Source: Saliphagus infecundisoli
GTDB lineage: Archaea > Halobacteriota > Halobacteria > Halobacteriales > Natrialbaceae
NCBI RefSeq assembly: GCF_020177375.1
Contig: NZ_JAIWHV010000006.1
Span: 62,001 to 126,000, forward strand
Length of the DNA stretch: 64,000 nucleotides
Direction of reading: 5' to 3'
Program-made: the position numbers and the translations under genes
Notes under the pieces: generated by a model
Told to the model about the DNA's origin: nothing
The model's database searches: none
What the model saw: the letters and a program-made list of their open reading frames with translations, nothing else
Part shown: one piece after another, positions 1-8,215 of the stretch
Position numbering within the stretch: position 1 is the first letter of the stretch
Layout of the letters: the number at the start of each line of letters is the position of its first letter

Positions 1-2
1 CG

Positions 3-761
3 GCCCGCGTCGCGACCGTAGCGGAGGTAAGCGACGGCCGCGCGCTGCTCGGCCTCGGCGCGGGCGACCGCTCGGCGCTCGCCGCTCTGGGAATCGACCG
101 CGACCGGCCGCTCCGGCGCGTGTTGGAGACGATGGACGTCGTCCGGGACCTCTGGCAGGGAAAGACGGTCTCGCGCGAGGGGACCTTCGAGGTCCGCGAA
201 GCGTCGCTCAACACGCCCTCGGCGGCGATCCCGGTCTACGTCGGCGCCCAGGGGCCCGACATGCTCCGGATGGCCGCCAAACACGCCGACGGCGTCCTGG
301 TCAACGCCTCCCACCCCGACGACCTCGCGTGGGCCGAAGAACGGCTCGAGGAGGGGAGAGCCGAGCGCGGTCGGGACGGCGAGTTCGAAGCGCTGTCGTG
401 GGCCTCCGTCAGCGTCGCCGAGGACCGCGACGACGCACGGGAGGCCGCCCGGCCGCCGGTCGCGTTCATCGCGGCCGACGTCGCAGAGCCCGTCCTGGAG
501 CGCCACGGGATCGCCGGCGAGGACGCCCGCTCGGTCGGCGAGGCCCTCGAGGCCGGCGAGTTCTCGACGGCGTTCGAGCGGGTCACGCCCGCGATGCTCG
601 ACGCCTTTTCGATCGCGGGGACCCCGAGAGAGGTCGAGGAGCGGTTCGAGGCCGTCCTCGAACACGTCGACGGGATCGTCGTCGGCTCGCCGCTGGGGCC
701 CGACCTCGGTCGGGGGGTAGAGCTCGCCGGCGAGGCTCTGGCGCGGGCTACTCGAGACTGA
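3..761 (+). CDS. LLM-class flavin/F420-dependent oxidoreductase, 5' end cut by window
   Basis: This is the C-terminal ~252 residues of a luciferase-like monooxygenase-fold protein; the start lies outside the window and the frame is open from base 3. The segment LLGLGAGD near the start and the block VYVGAQGPDMLRMAAKHADG (about residues 77-96 of the visible part) are typical of the methylene-tetrahydromethanopterin reductase (Mer)-like branch of the family. Family knowledge: such enzymes reduce or oxidise small substrates with F420H2 or FMN in the cytoplasm. Haloarchaea carry many paralogues, so the substrate cannot be named; a Mer-like role is only one option. It ends by overlapping the convergent small membrane gene by 14 bases. 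Confidence 0.8.
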   Translation, partial: ARVATVAEVSDGRALLGLGAGDRSALAALGIDRDRPLRRVLETMDVVRDLWQGKTVSREGTFEVREASLNTPSAAIPVYVGAQGPDMLRMAAKHADGVLVNASHPDDLAWAEERLEEGRAERGRDGEFEALSWASVSVAEDRDDAREAARPPVAFIAADVAEPVLERHGIAGEDARSVGEALEAGEFSTAFERVTPAMLDAFSIAGTPREVEERFEAVLEHVDGIVVGSPLGPDLGRGVELAGEALARATRD

Positions 762-939
762 ACAGCGAGCCGACCGCACCGAGGGTGAGGCCGCCGAAGA
801 CGGCGAGGCTGAAGGCGACCAGCAGGGCGCCAACGAGGAACAGAAGCGGCGCGAGAAGCTCGCCGGTCGCGACCTCGGCGAACAGTTCGGTCATCTCGGT
901 GACGTTCTCGACGATGACGTTCAGCGGGACGGGGTCCAT
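748..939 (-). CDS. small membrane protein (63 aa), function unknown
   Basis: A short protein with one amphipathic N-terminal stretch and a hydrophobic C-terminal half (LLAPLLFLVGALLVAFSLAV, then a glycine-rich second hydrophobic stretch), suggesting one or two membrane helices. I chose the ATG at 939 over an upstream GTG at 963. It is convergent with the oxidoreductase gene and overlaps its last 14 bases. Codon pattern and placement are consistent with a real gene, but I do not recognise the family. Confidence 0.55.
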   Translation of the reverse strand: MDPVPLNVIVENVTEMTELFAEVATGELLAPLLFLVGALLVAFSLAVFGGLTLGAVGSLFSLE

Positions 940-1040
940 ACCGGGAGTTTTCGCCCGGCGCACTTGGCCATGCCGGTCTACGGTGCCGCTGGTGCGGTGC
1001 GGGCCCGGGGATTAAGGCGCCCGCCGCCCGACGTCCGGTC

Positions 1041-1301
1041 GTGACCAGGGAGCCGACGATCGCCGACTGCACGAGCGGGGGCGACGGCGACGAGGAGTCC
1101 AGGACCGATACGGAAGGGGACGAATCCCGACGGCGGGCATCGACGACGGGCGGCCGGGAGGGGAGCGATCCGGATGCCGCCGAGCCCGCGCGAGCGACGT
1201 ACGGATGGGGCTCGTACGACTGTGCCCGCTGTGGGTCGGCGACCGAGCGAGTTTGGAGGGGCGAGGAGGGAGTCGTCTGCTCGGACTGCAAGGAGTGGTA
1301 A
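1041..1301 (+). CDS. small acidic protein with C-terminal zinc ribbon (DUF7573-like)
   Basis: 86-residue protein starting at GTG 1041. The first ~55 residues are charged and low in complexity. The C-terminal ~30 residues hold two CxxC knuckles, CARCG and CSDCKEW, which should bind one zinc ion. This layout (disordered acidic front, CPxCG-like ribbon at the very end) is a common haloarchaeal small zinc-finger protein; I associate it with DUF7573, an assignment made from memory. The stop codon at 1299-1301 lies only a few bases from the end of the TnpB-type remnant, which appears to have landed immediately after the gene without damaging it. Binding partner unknown. Confidence 0.7.
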   Translation: MTREPTIADCTSGGDGDEESRTDTEGDESRRRASTTGGREGSDPDAAEPARATYGWGSYDCARCGSATERVWRGEEGVVCSDCKEW

Positions 1302-1304
1302 ACT

Positions 1305-1327
1305 GCCTCGGGGTCAAGCCCCGAGGC
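1305..1327. repeat. right-end hairpin of the TnpB element
   Basis: A perfect 9-bp inverted repeat, GCCTCGGGG / CCCCGAGGC, separated by a 5-nt loop (TCAAG). It sits just 3' of the tnpB stop on the minus strand, where IS200/IS605 elements carry the transposase-recognised right-end hairpin and where the TnpB-associated omega RNA ends. Confidence 0.7.
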
Positions 1328-1353
1328 TTTCGCGTGGGCTCCCGTTCTATGCC

Positions 1354-1755
1354 TCAACAGAGGTAGGGGGGGACGTACTCCCCACTCACGTTCAACGTCC
1401 CGCGATTCAAGCGCACGTCTACGGGTGCGCCTCCGTCGGCTGCGTTTTGCCGCCGGCGGAGATACCGGAAACCGATGTTCTTCGCCGCATTGTAATCCGC
1501 GTGGTTCTGATACCCGCACTTTAAGCACTCGAAGTGCTCGCTATCACGGTTGTCCTCGTGGGTCCAGCCGCACGTCGAGCACCGTTGGGACGTATGGTTT
1601 GGCGGGACTTGGGCAGCTTCGACGCCGTGCTCTGCCGCCTTGTACTCGACATATTGGAACAATCGACGGAACGCCCACACGTGTTGCCACGTCGCCTGCG
1701 GGATGTTCTCGCGGATGTGTGTTAGGTCCACGTTCGGGAGTGTGATAGTCTGAGA
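1354..1755 (-). pseudogene. tnpB: tnpB remnant: RuvC-II tail, zinc finger and RuvC-III only
   Basis: The readable protein homologous to TnpB begins around 1731 with [18 protein letters not shown], the segment directly after the RuvC-II catalytic glutamate. In intact TnpB that segment is preceded by Glu; here the junction reads LPNVD, so the glutamate and everything N-terminal (wedge, REC, RuvC-I) are gone. The zinc finger (CSTCG ... CLKCG) and the RuvC-III aspartate motif ([10 protein letters not shown]) remain. The open frame extends upstream into the left-end region, but that part is not TnpB-like. It cannot be an active RNA-guided nuclease. Confidence 0.8.
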
Positions 1756-1789
1756 ACGGAGGTTTGTGTCGAGTATCGACGCGCTTCCT

Positions 1790-1810
1790 CCCCGAGGTCG
1801 AGCCTCGGGG
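1790..1810. repeat. left-end hairpin of the TnpB element
   Basis: An 8-bp perfect inverted repeat CCCCGAGG / CCTCGGGG with a 5-nt loop (TCGAG). It is almost the same stem as the right-end hairpin, as expected for paired subterminal hairpins of a Y1-transposase element. Confidence 0.65.
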
Positions 1811-1884
1811 CATCCGCGCTGTGTTTTCTGTGAACCCCCGAAAACCGGCAAGTGCAGGCAGTTTCGCGGCGATACCCCCAGAAC

Positions 1885-1891
1885 ATTTATG
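1885..1891 (+). promoter_or_regulatory. TATA box of the cold-shock gene
   Basis: ATTTATG centred about 30 bases before the ATG at 1919, giving a predicted leaderless transcript. Confidence 0.5.
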
Positions 1892-1918
1892 AGGTTGTCC
1901 GGAGTTTATGCGGACGCA

Positions 1919-2113
1919 ATGGCGCAAGGTACGGTCGCGTTCTTCAACGACACGGGCGGTTACGGGTTCATCGAGACGGACGACGCGGACGACGACGTCT
2001 TCTTTCACATGGAAGACGTCGGCGGCCCGGACCTAGAGGAGGGACAGGAAGTCGAATTCGACATCGTCGAGGCCGAGAAGGGGCCACGGGCGTCGAATGT
2101 AGAACGGCTCTAA
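1919..2113 (+). CDS. cspA: cold-shock domain protein CspA family
   Basis: A 64-residue single OB-fold protein. The opening MAQGTVAFFNDTGGYGFIET and the later DVFFHMEDV correspond to the RNP-1 and RNP-2 nucleic-acid-binding motifs of cold-shock proteins, with the Lys/Trp of bacterial forms replaced as usual in haloarchaea. Length is typical for the family. Expected role: single-strand RNA/DNA chaperone in the cytoplasm. I use the ATG at 1919 because the conserved fold starts there and a TATA box lies ~27 bases upstream; the frame is open further upstream but not CspA-like. Confidence 0.93.
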   Translation: MAQGTVAFFNDTGGYGFIETDDADDDVFFHMEDVGGPDLEEGQEVEFDIVEAEKGPRASNVERL

Positions 2114-2180
2114 GGGGCCGACCGTCGGGGCATCGTTCTTCGACCGTCACACCGAAAGCGGCTGCATCGTTCGGTCCGAG

Positions 2181-2188
2181 TTATATTA
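2181..2188 (+). promoter_or_regulatory. candidate TATA box for the moxR operon
   Basis: TTATATTA in an otherwise GC-rich 203-base gap. It would place transcription start near 2210, leaving a ~105-base leader with a purine-rich GGGAG just before the ATG at 2317. This is one of few leadered genes in the window. Confidence 0.4.
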
Positions 2189-2316
2189 GTGGGGAGTGCG
2201 TACACCCGCCAACCGCAGGCAGTTCGAGAGTCGACGGAACACATATCACCGTCACGACCCCAACGAGGGGTAAGAAGACCACGCCACGTACCCGCCGTGG
2301 CGCCGGGAGAGAACAG

Positions 2317-3315
2317 ATGACCGACGCCAACACGAGGGACCGCCCTCACGATCCGATCCAGGAGGACCGCCCGACAGCCGTCGAGCCGCTACCGACCGAG
2401 GAGGCCGCCGACCTCTGTCGGGCCGTCACCGACAACGTCGCCGGCGTCATCGTCGGCCACGACGAGGCGGTCGAACACGTCGTCACGGCGATCCTCGCGC
2501 GGGGCCACGTCCTGCTCGACGACGTCCCCGGGGTCGGCAAGACGATGCTCGCCCGCTCGCTTGCACGCTCGATCGACTGCCGGTTCCGCCGGGTGCAGTT
2601 CACCCCCGATCTCCTCCCGTCGGACGTCACCGGCGTCAACGTCTTCAACCAGAAGACCCGCGAGTTCGAGTTCCAGCCCGGTCCCGTCTTCGCCAACGTC
2701 GTCCTGGGCGACGAGATCAACCGGGCGCCGCCCAAGACCCAGTCGGCCCTGCTCGAGGCGATGGAGGAGGCCCAGGTGACCGTCGACGGCGAGACCAGGG
2801 CCCTCCCGCGGCCGTTTACGGTCATCGCGACCCAGAACGCGGTCGAGCCCGATCGCACCTACGAGTTGCCGTTCGCGGAGGTCGACCGGTTCGTCAAGAA
2901 ACTCCGGCTCGGCTATCCCGACCCCGACGAGGAGTCCGAGATGCTCGCCCGGACCGTCGGCCACCACCCCATCGAGGACTTAGAGCCGGTGACCGACCTC
3001 GAGTCGGTCCGGCGGGCCCGCGAGACGGCGACCCGGGTCCGCGTCGAGGCCCCGGTCCGTGAGTACGCGACCCGGCTTGCGGGCTACACCCGCGACCACG
3101 CTCGTCTCGGGGTCAGTCCCCGAGGAACGATCTCCTTGCTGCGGGCCGCCCAGGCCCGGGCGGTGCTCTCGGGGCGGGACTACGTCATCCCCGACGACGT
3201 CCAGTACGAGGCCCCAGTCGTTCTCCCCCACCGGATCAGGGCCGGCTCCGACGACCCCGAGGTCGACGGGACGGCCATCGTCGAGCGGGCCCTGGAGCGG
3301 GTAGCGGTGGAATAG
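2317..3315 (+). CDS. MoxR-family AAA+ ATPase
   Basis: A 332-residue AAA+ protein. Walker A is GVGKTMLARS (about residues 73-82), Walker B and the following helix are VVLGDEINRAPPKTQSALLE (about 129-148), and sensor-1 is in VIATQNAVEPDRTYELPFAE. MoxR ATPases act as chaperones that mature or activate partners, usually VWA-domain and DUF58 proteins. The stop codon is followed directly by the ATG of a DUF58 gene, then by a transglutaminase gene, the classic MoxR-DUF58-TgpA arrangement. Start chosen at ATG 2317, preceded by a Shine-Dalgarno-like GGGAG; the longer frame upstream runs through the promoter. Client unknown. Confidence 0.93.
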   Translation: MTDANTRDRPHDPIQEDRPTAVEPLPTEEAADLCRAVTDNVAGVIVGHDEAVEHVVTAILARGHVLLDDVPGVGKTMLARSLARSIDCRFRRVQFTPDLLPSDVTGVNVFNQKTREFEFQPGPVFANVVLGDEINRAPPKTQSALLEAMEEAQVTVDGETRALPRPFTVIATQNAVEPDRTYELPFAEVDRFVKKLRLGYPDPDEESEMLARTVGHHPIEDLEPVTDLESVRRARETATRVRVEAPVREYATRLAGYTRDHARLGVSPRGTISLLRAAQARAVLSGRDYVIPDDVQYEAPVVLPHRIRAGSDDPEVDGTAIVERALERVAVE

Positions 3316-4404
3316 ATGAAGCTCACCCGCCGTGGCTACGCCGTCGTCGCCGTCGTCGCCGGCTGTCTCGTGATGGCCTGGCTCTACGGCGCCCGGTCGC
3401 TGAACGCGCTCGTCGCTCCCCTCTTGCTCGCCCTGTTGGCGGCGGTCGTGGCGGTCTCCCGTGCGGAGACGCCGACGGTAGAGCGGGCCGCCGTCGAGGA
3501 CGGGTTCGTCGGCGAGCGCCGGACCGTCTCGCTGTCGCTCACTGCCGGGAACCCGATCGCCGCGACCGTCGAGGACGAGGTCGGCGACGGGCTGGCGACG
3601 ATCCGGGAGGCACCGAGCGAGTCCTGGCGCGAGGGAATCGTTGCCGACCCCGAGGCCGACGCCGTCGCCGAGCTCACCATCGCCGAGGGAAGCGAGGTCA
3701 CGTACGACGTCCGGCTGACCGCCCGCGGCGAGCGGACGGTCGGTCCCGTCACCGTGACCGTCCGGGACGTCCTCGGGCTCGTCTCCCGAGAGTTCTCGGT
3801 GGCCGCGACCGGCCGGGTCCTCGTCTACCCCGAGGTATACGACCTGCGGGGGGCCTCGCGGCGGGACCTGCGGACGCTCGCGCTGGCGATCCGCGAGGGG
3901 AGCCGCGAGGAGTTCGATCACCTCCGGGAGTACGACCGGGGCGACTCGCTGCGGGACGTCCACTGGAAGTCGACCGCGAAACGTGCCGACGGCGAACTCG
4001 TCGTCAAAGAGTTCGTCGCCGACGACGACGTCGGGGAGGTCGCCCTCCTCGCGGAGGCGGGTCGCGACCGCGCCGACCAGATGGCGACGGCGACCGCGAG
4101 CGTCGCGACCTACCTCCTCGAGTCTGGCGTCCGCGTCTCGGTCGCCACGCCCGCGGGCTCACTGCCATCGCGGGCGGGCCACGACCACCACCTCGAGGCG
4201 CTTCGCTTGCTCGCCCGGACCGGCGACGGGATCGCCACCGACCGGGCGAGACGCGAGGCCGACGTGGTGGTCCGTGCCGACGAAACGGGAACGGTCGTCG
4301 CGGTCGGCGAGGAGACGATCCCCTTCGACCGGTTCCGGGAGGGCGATCTCCGGACCGGAATCGCCCCGGATTCGAAGGATGAGGGCCGGGAGGTGGTCGC
4401 GTGA
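3316..4404 (+). CDS. DUF58 domain membrane protein
   Basis: A 362-residue protein with two closely spaced membrane helices in the first ~50 residues, a middle beta-rich region, and the DUF58 signature YDRGDSLRDVHWKSTAKR (about residues 205-222), followed by a VWA-like fold. It starts on the base after the moxR stop and its own stop overlaps the next GTG (GTGA). The tight coupling suggests it is co-produced with the ATPase. DUF58 proteins are believed to be MoxR clients at the membrane; the biochemical role here is not known. Confidence 0.9.
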   Translation: MKLTRRGYAVVAVVAGCLVMAWLYGARSLNALVAPLLLALLAAVVAVSRAETPTVERAAVEDGFVGERRTVSLSLTAGNPIAATVEDEVGDGLATIREAPSESWREGIVADPEADAVAELTIAEGSEVTYDVRLTARGERTVGPVTVTVRDVLGLVSREFSVAATGRVLVYPEVYDLRGASRRDLRTLALAIREGSREEFDHLREYDRGDSLRDVHWKSTAKRADGELVVKEFVADDDVGEVALLAEAGRDRADQMATATASVATYLLESGVRVSVATPAGSLPSRAGHDHHLEALRLLARTGDGIATDRARREADVVVRADETGTVVAVGEETIPFDRFREGDLRTGIAPDSKDEGREVVA

Positions 4405-6758
4405 GCACGACCGATGCGACCGCGAGCCGGTCGGTCGACGTCGACCGGGCGATCCCCGACCGGGCGTTCCGGACCGGGGCGCTCGCGGGCGTGCTCGTGC
4501 TCACGGCGTCGTACGTCTCGGTGTTGCTGGAGGTGACGGGGGTCGTCGGCGGGACGGCCCGACTGCTGGCCGTCGTCGCGGTCGTGTTCGCGGCCGCGAC
4601 GCTGCTCGCCCGGGCGATCGCCGTCCGGACCGCGGTGGGAACGGCCCTCCTCTTCGGTGCCGTCGGCTTCGGCTACTACTTCACCGTCACCGGGGTCGGG
4701 GTCGGGACCGCTCTCGGCTCGTTGGACAGACTGGCCTCGGATACGATCGCGATCACAACGGGGATGCCGCTGCTGCGGATGATGGCGGTTGACAGCTGGG
4801 CGCTGGCGTTCGCACCCGGACCGGTCTTTCTCTCGTGGTATCTCGCCGTCCGCCGCCGGTACGTCCTCGGCGTCCTCGCGGGCGGGATCGCGCTTGCCTT
4901 CCTCGTGCTCTCGGGGGACGCCGGCGTCGCGACCACGCTCGCGGGGACCGTCGGCGGGATCGCCGCCGTCGGCTTCGGCGAGCTCGAGCTCCGCCGGGGG
5001 ACGATCGCCCAGGCGGACGTGCTCGCCGTCCTGTTCGCGGCGATGGTCGTCCTCTCGCTTTCGGTCTCGCTGGTCCCCGGCGGGACGCCCGGGCCGACGG
5101 TGCTGATCGAGGGCCAGGGCACCGACGGGAGCCTCGAGGCCAACTCCGCGACGGCGCCCGAGGAGACGACGATCGCGGGCAACGTCTCGCTGTCGCCGGA
5201 GGTCCGCTTTACCGTCCGCAGCGAGCGCGAATCGTACTGGCGCACCGGCGTCTACGACCGCTTCACCGGCGAGGGGTGGGTGCGGACCGGCCAGCAGGAG
5301 GCCTTCGACGGCCGCCTCGAGGCGCCCCCAGGAGAGACCGAGACGGTGAACCAGACGGTGACCGTCGAGGACGACGCCCGCGTGCTGCCGGCGGCGGCCT
5401 CCCCGGTCGAGATCGAGGGCGACGTCCGGGAGATCACCGAACGGACGGACCACGGCCAGTTCCACCCGAGCGAGGCGCTGATCGAAGGCGACAGGTACAA
5501 CGTCGAGAGCGCCGTGCTCAACGCCTCGAGCGAGGAGCTGGCGAACGCGAGCACCGACTACCCCGAGGAGGTCACGGCACAGTACCTCCAACAGCCCGAA
5601 GGGGTGTCCGCAGAGTTCGAGGACGCGACCGCGGAGGTCGTCGCCGACGCCGACGACCCCCACGAGGCCGCGAGCGCGATAGAGGAGCACCTCCGGACCG
5701 AGAAGGGCTACTCGCTGAACGTCACCCGACCCGACGGCAACGTCGCCGAGGGGTTCCTCCTCGAGATGGAGGAGGGCTACTGCGTCTACTTCGCGACGAC
5801 GATGACCCAGATGCTCCGGACCGAAGGGATCCCGGCGCGCTACGTCACCGGCTACACGAGCGGCCAGCAGGTCGACGACAACGAGTGGGTCGTCCGCGGA
5901 CTCAACGCCCACGCCTGGGTCGAGGCCTACTTCCCCGGACACGGCTGGGTCGCCTTCGACCCCACGCCCGGCGGCGACCGCGACGACGTCCACTACGACC
6001 GGCTCGAGGACGCCCGCGAGAACAATGAATCAGGCGTCGACACCGGGGCGAGCGAGGACGTCGCCGCCGGGCCCGAGGGCAACACCTCAGACGGCCCCGA
6101 CCTCGACCGCGTCGAGGTCGAAAACGCCCCGATCAACGTCTCCGAGCCCGCCGGAGGCGGCGTCGGACCGACCGAGCCGCCGTCGGAGATTCCCGACGGG
6201 GCGCTTCCCAACGATCGCGGGCCCAACGGCAGCGCCGAGCCCGGGATCGACAGTCTCGACCCCGAGGGAGGAAACGGCAGTGCGAACGCGACCGACGGTG
6301 ATGACGGCGAGGGCGACGGCGAGCGGGAGTTCCCGCCCTCCTCGCCCGAAACCGCCATCGTCGGGATCGCCGTCCTCGTCGGCCTGGCCGCCGGCGCCCA
6401 CCGGACGGGCGCCACTGCCCGGGTGAGCCGGAGCGCCCGCCTCCAGTACCAGGGCCGGACGGCGGGCCCCGACGCGGACGTCGAACGGGCCTACCGCCGC
6501 CTCGAGATCCTCCTCGAACGCCGTCACAGGCCCCGCGAGGCAGGGGAGTCGACCCGCCAGTACGTCGAGGCGCTCTCGGGGACGCCCTCGTTCGATCCGC
6601 GCGCCCGCCGGGTCGAGGAACTGTACGAACGGTCGACCTACGGCGGGGGCATCGACCGGGCGGCGGCCAACGAGGCGATCGACCTCGTCGACCGGATGGC
6701 CCGGGAGGAACTGCCGGCGATCGGCCGGCTCTATACGGCCGGACGTAACGGTCGATAG
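4401..6758 (+). CDS. TgpA-like transglutaminase membrane protein (DUF3488 + TGc + DUF4129)
   Basis: A 785-residue protein starting with GTG inside the previous stop. Several membrane helices occupy the first ~230 residues, then an extracytoplasmic region with a transglutaminase-like catalytic core: Cys in EEGYCVYFATTMTQMLR (~residue 458), His in RGLNAHAWVEAYFPG and Asp in VAFDPTPGG. A long Asn/Gly/Asp-rich linker follows, then one more membrane helix (ETAIVGIAVLVGLAAGA) and a helical C-terminal DUF4129-like region. The Cys-His-Asp triad is intact, so protease or cross-linking activity on surface proteins is possible. Third gene of the MoxR operon. Confidence 0.9.
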   Translation: MSTTDATASRSVDVDRAIPDRAFRTGALAGVLVLTASYVSVLLEVTGVVGGTARLLAVVAVVFAAATLLARAIAVRTAVGTALLFGAVGFGYYFTVTGVGVGTALGSLDRLASDTIAITTGMPLLRMMAVDSWALAFAPGPVFLSWYLAVRRRYVLGVLAGGIALAFLVLSGDAGVATTLAGTVGGIAAVGFGELELRRGTIAQADVLAVLFAAMVVLSLSVSLVPGGTPGPTVLIEGQGTDGSLEANSATAPEETTIAGNVSLSPEVRFTVRSERESYWRTGVYDRFTGEGWVRTGQQEAFDGRLEAPPGETETVNQTVTVEDDARVLPAAASPVEIEGDVREITERTDHGQFHPSEALIEGDRYNVESAVLNASSEELANASTDYPEEVTAQYLQQPEGVSAEFEDATAEVVADADDPHEAASAIEEHLRTEKGYSLNVTRPDGNVAEGFLLEMEEGYCVYFATTMTQMLRTEGIPARYVTGYTSGQQVDDNEWVVRGLNAHAWVEAYFPGHGWVAFDPTPGGDRDDVHYDRLEDARENNESGVDTGASEDVAAGPEGNTSDGPDLDRVEVENAPINVSEPAGGGVGPTEPPSEIPDGALPNDRGPNGSAEPGIDSLDPEGGNGSANATDGDDGEGDGEREFPPSSPETAIVGIAVLVGLAAGAHRTGATARVSRSARLQYQGRTAGPDADVERAYRRLEILLERRHRPREAGESTRQYVEALSGTPSFDPRARRVEELYERSTYGGGIDRAAANEAIDLVDRMAREELPAIGRLYTAGRNGR

Positions 6759-6784
6759 TTTTTCGCCGAGTCGATGGGCGAAAA
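6759..6784. terminator. candidate bidirectional hairpin terminator
   Basis: TTTTCGCC / GGCGAAAA (8 bp) around a 9-nt loop, directly after the transglutaminase stop. It ends in an A/T tract on both strands. Archaeal termination mainly needs T tracts, so its role is uncertain. Confidence 0.35.
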
Positions 6785-6864
6785 CCGTCCACGGCTTACG
6801 CCCGACCGTATACCGGGCATCGACGTAAAAAGGATCACGGGCGGGGATCGGGGTCCCGACAGTG

Positions 6865-6871
6865 TTTAATA
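6865..6871 (+). promoter_or_regulatory. TATA box of eIF1 gene
   Basis: TTTAATA centred 29 bases upstream of the ATG at 6897, indicating a leaderless transcript. Confidence 0.5.
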
Positions 6872-6896
6872 TGGTCGTTTCCTACCGTCGAGCGTA

Positions 6897-7190
6897 ATGT
6901 CGGAAGTCTGCTCGACGTGCGGGCTGCCCGAGGAGCTCTGCGTCTGCGAGGACGTCGCCAAGGGCCAACAACAGCTCACCATCCGCATTGACGAGCGCAG
7001 ATACGGCAAGGAAGTAACGATCATTGAAGGGTTCGATCCGAAAGACGTCGATCTAGACAGCCTCTCCTCGGACCTCAAATCGAAGTTCGCCTGCGGGGGG
7101 ACAGTCGAGGACAGCCAGATCGAGCTCCAGGGCAACCACACCGGCCGCATCGAGGACTTCCTCCGGGACCGCGGCTTCAACGTCGCCTGA
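6897..7190 (+). CDS. translation initiation factor aIF1 (SUI1 family)
   Basis: A 97-residue SUI1 protein that monitors start-codon selection on the small ribosomal subunit. The N-terminal [15 protein letters not shown] gives four cysteines (a zinc knuckle seen in archaeal aIF1). The SUI1 fold follows with [10 protein letters not shown] and the hallmark [18 protein letters not shown] near residues 65-82. Length and motifs are canonical. It is a stand-alone transcription unit with a clear TATA box. Confidence 0.95.
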   Translation: MSEVCSTCGLPEELCVCEDVAKGQQQLTIRIDERRYGKEVTIIEGFDPKDVDLDSLSSDLKSKFACGGTVEDSQIELQGNHTGRIEDFLRDRGFNVA

Positions 7191-7241
7191 CTCCGACAGC
7201 CGACCTCGTTTTCGATCGCTCGACCGCCGAGCGACCGCTCC

Positions 7242-7607
7242 TCAGAACGGCGCGTCGGGCCCCTCGGCTCCGCCGGAGTCGGCGGTGGCGGCCGACTCCA
7301 GTTCGTACCGGTCGGCCCACGCCTCGAGCCCGCCGGTCATGCTCTCGACGCGGGCGTCGGTCGCCCCCTCGTAGGAGCCGATGAGACGGGCGGCCTGGAC
7401 GCTGGCCTTCCCGTGGGGACAGACCGTCACGATCCGGTCGGCACCGTCTAGCTCCTCGACCCGACCGGGCAGTTCGGGGAAGGGAAGGTTCTCGCTGCCG
7501 GGGATCCGCTCCCGGCGAAAACTGTGTTCGTCGCGGATATCGACGATCCGAACGCCGTCGCTCTCGAGGAGATCGCGGACGTCCTCGACGGTGATCTCGC
7601 CGTCCAT
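7242..7607 (-). CDS. rhodanese-like domain protein
   Basis: A 121-residue single rhodanese domain. The opening segment contains VRIVDIRDEHSFRRERIPGS, the typical rhodanese start, and the active-site loop is CPHGKAS (Cys ~residue 63), followed by a helix AARLIGS. The six-residue active loop starting with Cys fits a sulfurtransferase; single-domain proteins of this kind usually carry persulfide sulfur in the cytoplasm. The physiological donor and acceptor are not evident from context. It lies 39 bases downstream of the Nudix gene on the same strand, so the two may be co-transcribed. Confidence 0.88.
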   Translation of the reverse strand: MDGEITVEDVRDLLESDGVRIVDIRDEHSFRRERIPGSENLPFPELPGRVEELDGADRIVTVCPHGKASVQAARLIGSYEGATDARVESMTGGLEAWADRYELESAATADSGGAEGPDAPF

Positions 7608-7645
7608 CGCCGGCCTGTTAGGTCGGCCGGCGAATAAGCGCTCCG

Positions 7646-8215
7646 CTACAGGAAGCCGTCGGCTTTGGCCAACAGGAGTCCGTCGATCGTCGCGTCGTTC
7701 GCCGGTGCCTCGCGGGCGCGATCCAGAGCGTCCTCGACGGGCACCCGCCGGAGCTCGAGGAACTCGTTCGTGTCGAGGGCGCGCTCTCCCGGCACCAGCC
7801 CGTCGGCGTAGACGACCGCCCGATCGTGTCTGAGGAGGCCGGTCGCGACCGCGTACTCCTCCAGAAGAACCGTCGTCTCCGGCCGAAAGCCGGTCTCCTC
7901 CTCGAGTTCGCGGGCCGCGGCCGCGGTGTAGGACTCGCCGTCCTCGACGATGCCCGCGGGGAGTTCGAGGTGGTGCTCGCCGACCGTCGGCCGATACTGC
8001 TCGACGAAGAGCAGTTCGTCGCCGGCGGGTCCCTCGGGGCCGTCAGTGCGGGCGACGACCACGACCGCCGGCGGAAGCGAAGCCCAGTAGTAGCGCTTTT
8101 CCGTGCCGTCGGGCTGGCGGACGAGGTCGTAGCCGCCGTCGTACCACGGGGTCTCGTACTCGGTCACCGACTCGATCACGGTCCACTCCTCGGGCTCGCC
8201 GGCGTCGTCGGTCAT
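7646..8215 (-). CDS. Nudix hydrolase (ADP-ribose pyrophosphatase-like)
   Basis: A 189-residue protein whose Nudix box, GIVEDGESYTAAAARELEEE plus TGF (about residues 85-107), fits Gx5Ex7REUxEExGU with all metal-binding glutamates present. The proline-rich LELPAG before the box and the overall length resemble ADP-ribose/ADP-sugar pyrophosphatases. Expected reaction: hydrolysis of a nucleoside diphosphate linked to another group, Mg-dependent, cytoplasmic. Its ATG overlaps the stop of the upstream membrane-anchored gene (ATGA), so translation is coupled. Confidence 0.9.
   Translation of the reverse strand: MTDDAGEPEEWTVIESVTEYETPWYDGGYDLVRQPDGTEKRYYWASLPPAVVVVARTDGPEGPAGDELLFVEQYRPTVGEHHLELPAGIVEDGESYTAAAARELEEETGFRPETTVLLEEYAVATGLLRHDRAVVYADGLVPGERALDTNEFLELRRVPVEDALDRAREAPANDATIDGLLLAKADGFL

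Larger units (their letters stand above)
1303..1830 (-). mobile_element. internally deleted IS200/IS605-type (IS1341-like) element remnant
   Basis: A ~0.5 kb remnant bounded by two hairpins: one at 1305-1327 (right end, 3' of tnpB) and one at 1790-1810 (left end). Between them lies only the C-terminal part of a tnpB gene. This matches the haloarchaeal palindrome-associated non-autonomous derivatives of IS605-type elements, which keep both terminal hairpins and lose the coding middle. No tnpA (Y1 transposase) is present. Exact ends are estimated because these elements make no target duplication. Confidence 0.6.

Noticed and set aside
4110-5993. Long minus-strand open frame opposite the DUF58/transglutaminase genes
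   Set aside because: It is Arg/Gly/Asp-rich antisense sequence typical of high-GC DNA, without motifs, and lies entirely over genes with clear domains.
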